Positions 30,627 to 32,841 of a stretch of DNA of 32,841 nt are shown one piece after another. Under the pieces are notes generated by a model. That model did no database searches. It saw only the letters and a list, made by a program, of their open reading frames with translations, and was not told the DNA's origin. The position numbers and the translations under genes are program-made. This DNA comes from Marinilabiliales bacterium (lineage in GTDB: Bacteria > Bacteroidota > Bacteroidia > Bacteroidales > UBA12077): assembly GCA_002869305.1 (NCBI GenBank), contig PKTC01000481.1, positions 1 to 32,841 on the forward strand, read 5' to 3'. The stretch's first letter is position 1. Each line of letters starts with the position of its first letter.

Positions 30627-32841
30627 TTATTCTTGAAAGTATATGCGTTTTACTCGTGATGATACACTGGTAAATATTTCATATGGAATTGTTTCTAATT
30701 CATTTGCCAGGTCAATAACTGATTGCTCCTTCCCAAAAACAATTACTTCGTCTCCTTCATGAATATTACATCCCGTAATATCAATCATACACATGTCCAT
30801 GCAAATATTGCCAATTATAGGAACAAAAAAGCCATTAACATATAGTTTTCCTTTTCCATTACTCAGTTTTCGGTTTAAACCATCTGCGTAGCCAATAGGA
30901 ACAACTGCAATGGTTACATCATTTTCAGCTTTACCTTGTCGGTTATAACCAATTGTCTCATCTTTTGGAACCTGTTTAACCTGAATTATTGTACTTTTTA
31001 AGGTGCTAACGTTTACTAGTAGATTTTGATTTGTTGCTGAAATTCCATATAAACCAATTCCTAATCGAACCATTTCAAATTGTGCTTCAGGAAATCTTTC
31101 TATACCAGCAGAATTGGATATATGGCGTGTAATTTTATAGTTGAAATTATTAATAAAAAGCGAGCTTAAATTATCAAATCTTTCAATTTGCTTTTTAGTA
31201 AAATTATCATGAATATGATCATCGCTTCCAGCCAAATGAGAGAATATTGTTGATATTTTTAAATTTCCAATTTCCTTTAATTGGCCTATTAATTGTGGAA
31301 TTTCATTTTCCAAAAATCCCAGGCGATTCATCCCCGTGTCTAACTTAATATGAACTGGATAGTTAAGAAGATTCGCACGTTCTACCTCCATCCTAAATTG
31401 ATCCAAGATTCTGAAATTATAAATTTCTGGTTCCAATCGATGTTTTAACATCATCTCGAAACTATTTTGCTCCGGATTCATTACAATAATTGGAGTTTTT
31501 ATCCCTGCTTCTCTTAACGCTACTCCTTCGTCAGCAAATGCAACACCTAAATAATCTACACGTTGGTATTGTAAAATATTAGCAATTTCAAACGTTCCAC
31601 TACCATACGATAATGCCTTAACCATTACCATTATTTTAGTTTCTGGTTTTATCTTTGATCTAAAATAATTCAAATTGTGAACCAGAGCATTTAAGTTGAT
31701 TTCAAGGACTGTTCTGTGCGCCTTCTCCTCGAGTACCGAAGAAATTTTCTCAAAATGAAAATTACGCGATCCCTTCAGCAGTATTGCTTCCTCCCTGAAA
31801 TCGTTTTTATTGAACTCAGTTAAAAAAGTTTCTGTTGATGGATAAAAAACTTTTTCATTGTTAAAGACTTCACCTTGTGAGGATATCGCTTCTCCTATTC
31901 CTATTAATCTATTTACCTTAAATTTTTTTAGTAATGAAGCTACTTGTGTATATAATTGCTTCGTGTTTTTTCCAGTTTGAAGTATATCAGATAAAATCAA
32001 AGTTTTTTTCTTGTGCTGATTTTGCTGATCCAAATAATTCAATGCAATCTCCAAAGAGTTTAAATCTGAATTATAACTATCATTAATGATTGAACAATTA
32101 TTTATACCTTCCTTTAACTCCATACGCATAGCCACTGGTGGCAGGCTCTCAAATCTATTTTTGAACAATTTTGGATCAAAATTTAAAGCACAAATCATTG
32201 CGAGAACATGAATAGCATCTTGGATCGATGCTTGATCAGTAAATGGAATGATTAAAGAATCTTGATGTTTTTTTGTCTGAAATTCAATTTTTGTTTTGTT
32301 ATGATCTATAGGTTTTGTTCTTATGTATAAATTAGCTCCTTTACTTTTTGACCAGGAAAACAATTGTTTTTTTGACAAAAGTTTGTTTTCAGATATACTT
32401 TTTTCAATTATTTCTTCATCTCTTGAATAAACCAAGATATCGGCATTACTAAATAATTTTAATTTCTCAGTGGTCTTCTCCCTATAATCAACGAAATTTT
32501 CTTGATGAGGTTCTCCGATATTTGTAATTAAACCAATATTAGGTCTAATGATTTTTTCAAGTTTATCCATTTCACCAGATAAAGAAATACCAGCTTCAAA
32601 AATGGCTAAATCATAAATCTGCTCCATCAAACATATCGACAAAGGAACTCCAACCTGCGAGTTAAAACTTTTAGGATTTCTAATAATCTGCTTCTTTCCC
32701 TGAAGCACATGATAAATCCATTCTTTGACAATGGTTTTTCCGTTGCTTCCTGTGATTCCGATAACCGGGTATTTAAATTTATTCCTATGAAATGCAGCTA
32801 ATTTCTGCAGTGCTTCAATGGAATTTTTTACAAGTAAAAAA
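30627..32841 (-). CDS. murF-alr: Bifunctional MurF ligase-alanine racemase, 5' end off the window
   Basis: A fused peptidoglycan-precursor enzyme, typical of Bacteroidota. The frame is open past a GTG at 32708 to the right edge, adding 44 residues with the MurF ATP loop GITGSNGKT, so 737 residues are visible. Compared with the usual ~820, only the N-terminal substrate domain is missing. The MurF part (to about 31740) joins D-Ala-D-Ala to UDP-MurNAc-tripeptide: DLAIFEAGISLSGEMDKL, NIGEPHQENF and NDSYNSDL are visible. The Alr part (about 31720-30627) has the PLP lysine in MVMVKALSYGSG (codon 31617-31619), the catalytic Tyr in TIGYNRQGK, HSNSAGIERFPE-type substrate residues and MCMIDITG. One chain thus makes D-Ala and uses the dipeptide derived from it. 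Confidence 0.96.
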   Translation of the reverse strand, partial: FLLVKNSIEALQKLAAFHRNKFKYPVIGITGSNGKTIVKEWIYHVLQGKKQIIRNPKSFNSQVGVPLSICLMEQIYDLAIFEAGISLSGEMDKLEKIIRPNIGLITNIGEPHQENFVDYREKTTEKLKLFSNADILVYSRDEEIIEKSISENKLLSKKQLFSWSKSKGANLYIRTKPIDHNKTKIEFQTKKHQDSLIIPFTDQASIQDAIHVLAMICALNFDPKLFKNRFESLPPVAMRMELKEGINNCSIINDSYNSDLNSLEIALNYLDQQNQHKKKTLILSDILQTGKNTKQLYTQVASLLKKFKVNRLIGIGEAISSQGEVFNNEKVFYPSTETFLTEFNKNDFREEAILLKGSRNFHFEKISSVLEEKAHRTVLEINLNALVHNLNYFRSKIKPETKIMVMVKALSYGSGTFEIANILQYQRVDYLGVAFADEGVALREAGIKTPIIVMNPEQNSFEMMLKHRLEPEIYNFRILDQFRMEVERANLLNYPVHIKLDTGMNRLGFLENEIPQLIGQLKEIGNLKISTIFSHLAGSDDHIHDNFTKKQIERFDNLSSLFINNFNYKITRHISNSAGIERFPEAQFEMVRLGIGLYGISATNQNLLVNVSTLKSTIIQVKQVPKDETIGYNRQGKAENDVTIAVVPIGYADGLNRKLSNGKGKLYVNGFFVPIIGNICMDMCMIDITGCNIHEGDEVIVFGKEQSVIDLANELETIPYEIFTSVSSRVKRIYFQE

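Noticed and set aside
32706..32708. GTG as start of the MurF-Alr gene
   Set aside because: The frame is open upstream and encodes the MurF ATP-binding loop GITGSNGKT, so the gene begins beyond the window.

Overview
The window is chromosomal DNA from a low-GC member of the Bacteroidota, probably near the Marinilabiliales/Prolixibacteraceae (inferred; no marker gene fixes it). Evidence for the phylum is a fused MurF-alanine racemase, a GldB lipoprotein, DUF4369-TlpA and DUF1573 proteins, a TolB-propeller/outer-membrane-barrel protein, a TorF-type porin beside amt, and candidate promoters with the TAnnTTTG -7 element. No insertion sequence, phage, CRISPR array, tRNA or rRNA gene was seen. The content is mostly housekeeping, with a few less ordinary regulatory arrangements.

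Layout. Positions 1-4570 (minus strand) hold a partial secreted protein with 34-residue repeats, a TlpA-like thioredoxin lipoprotein, the GTPase MeaB and a two-domain DUF1573 protein. Positions 4722-9853 (plus) hold a TTG-started TolB-like outer-membrane protein, a half-size TauE/SafE transporter, an M20 amidohydrolase and a 55-residue 2[4Fe-4S] ferredoxin. Positions 9988-11669 hold an ICMT/PEMT-type membrane methyltransferase converging on a thioredoxin/glutaredoxin-GroES-like gene pair. An exported S9 prolyl oligopeptidase follows at 11938-14742.

Positions 14797-16709 hold a divergent pair: a seven-TM protein with a LuxR-type DNA-binding domain, and a multi-pass membrane protein. Three near-identical CCTACTTAAGTAGG palindromes lie between them at promoter-relevant positions. 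Positions 16800-18881 are a porin-amt operon. Positions 19088-22608 are a tight three-gene operon: a Memo-family (AmmeMemoRadiSam B) lipoprotein, a Cache-HAMP histidine kinase and a NarL-type response regulator. An 11-bp perfect inverted repeat sits in its leader. This is the best candidate for an under-described system. Further right are fhs, gldB, an outer-membrane barrel gene with nadE, a Crp/Fnr regulator with a likely autoregulatory operator, a serine hydrolase whose 3' end overlaps it, and the murF-alr fusion, which runs off the right edge.

How the parts relate. Several genes serve the envelope: murF-alr, gldB, the TolB-barrel protein, the porin and the exported peptidase. Others serve one-carbon and cofactor metabolism (fhs, nadE, meaB) and thiol redox (TlpA-like, Trx/Grx, ferredoxin). 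Promoter, operator and terminator calls come from reading the sequence by eye and are weaker than the gene calls.
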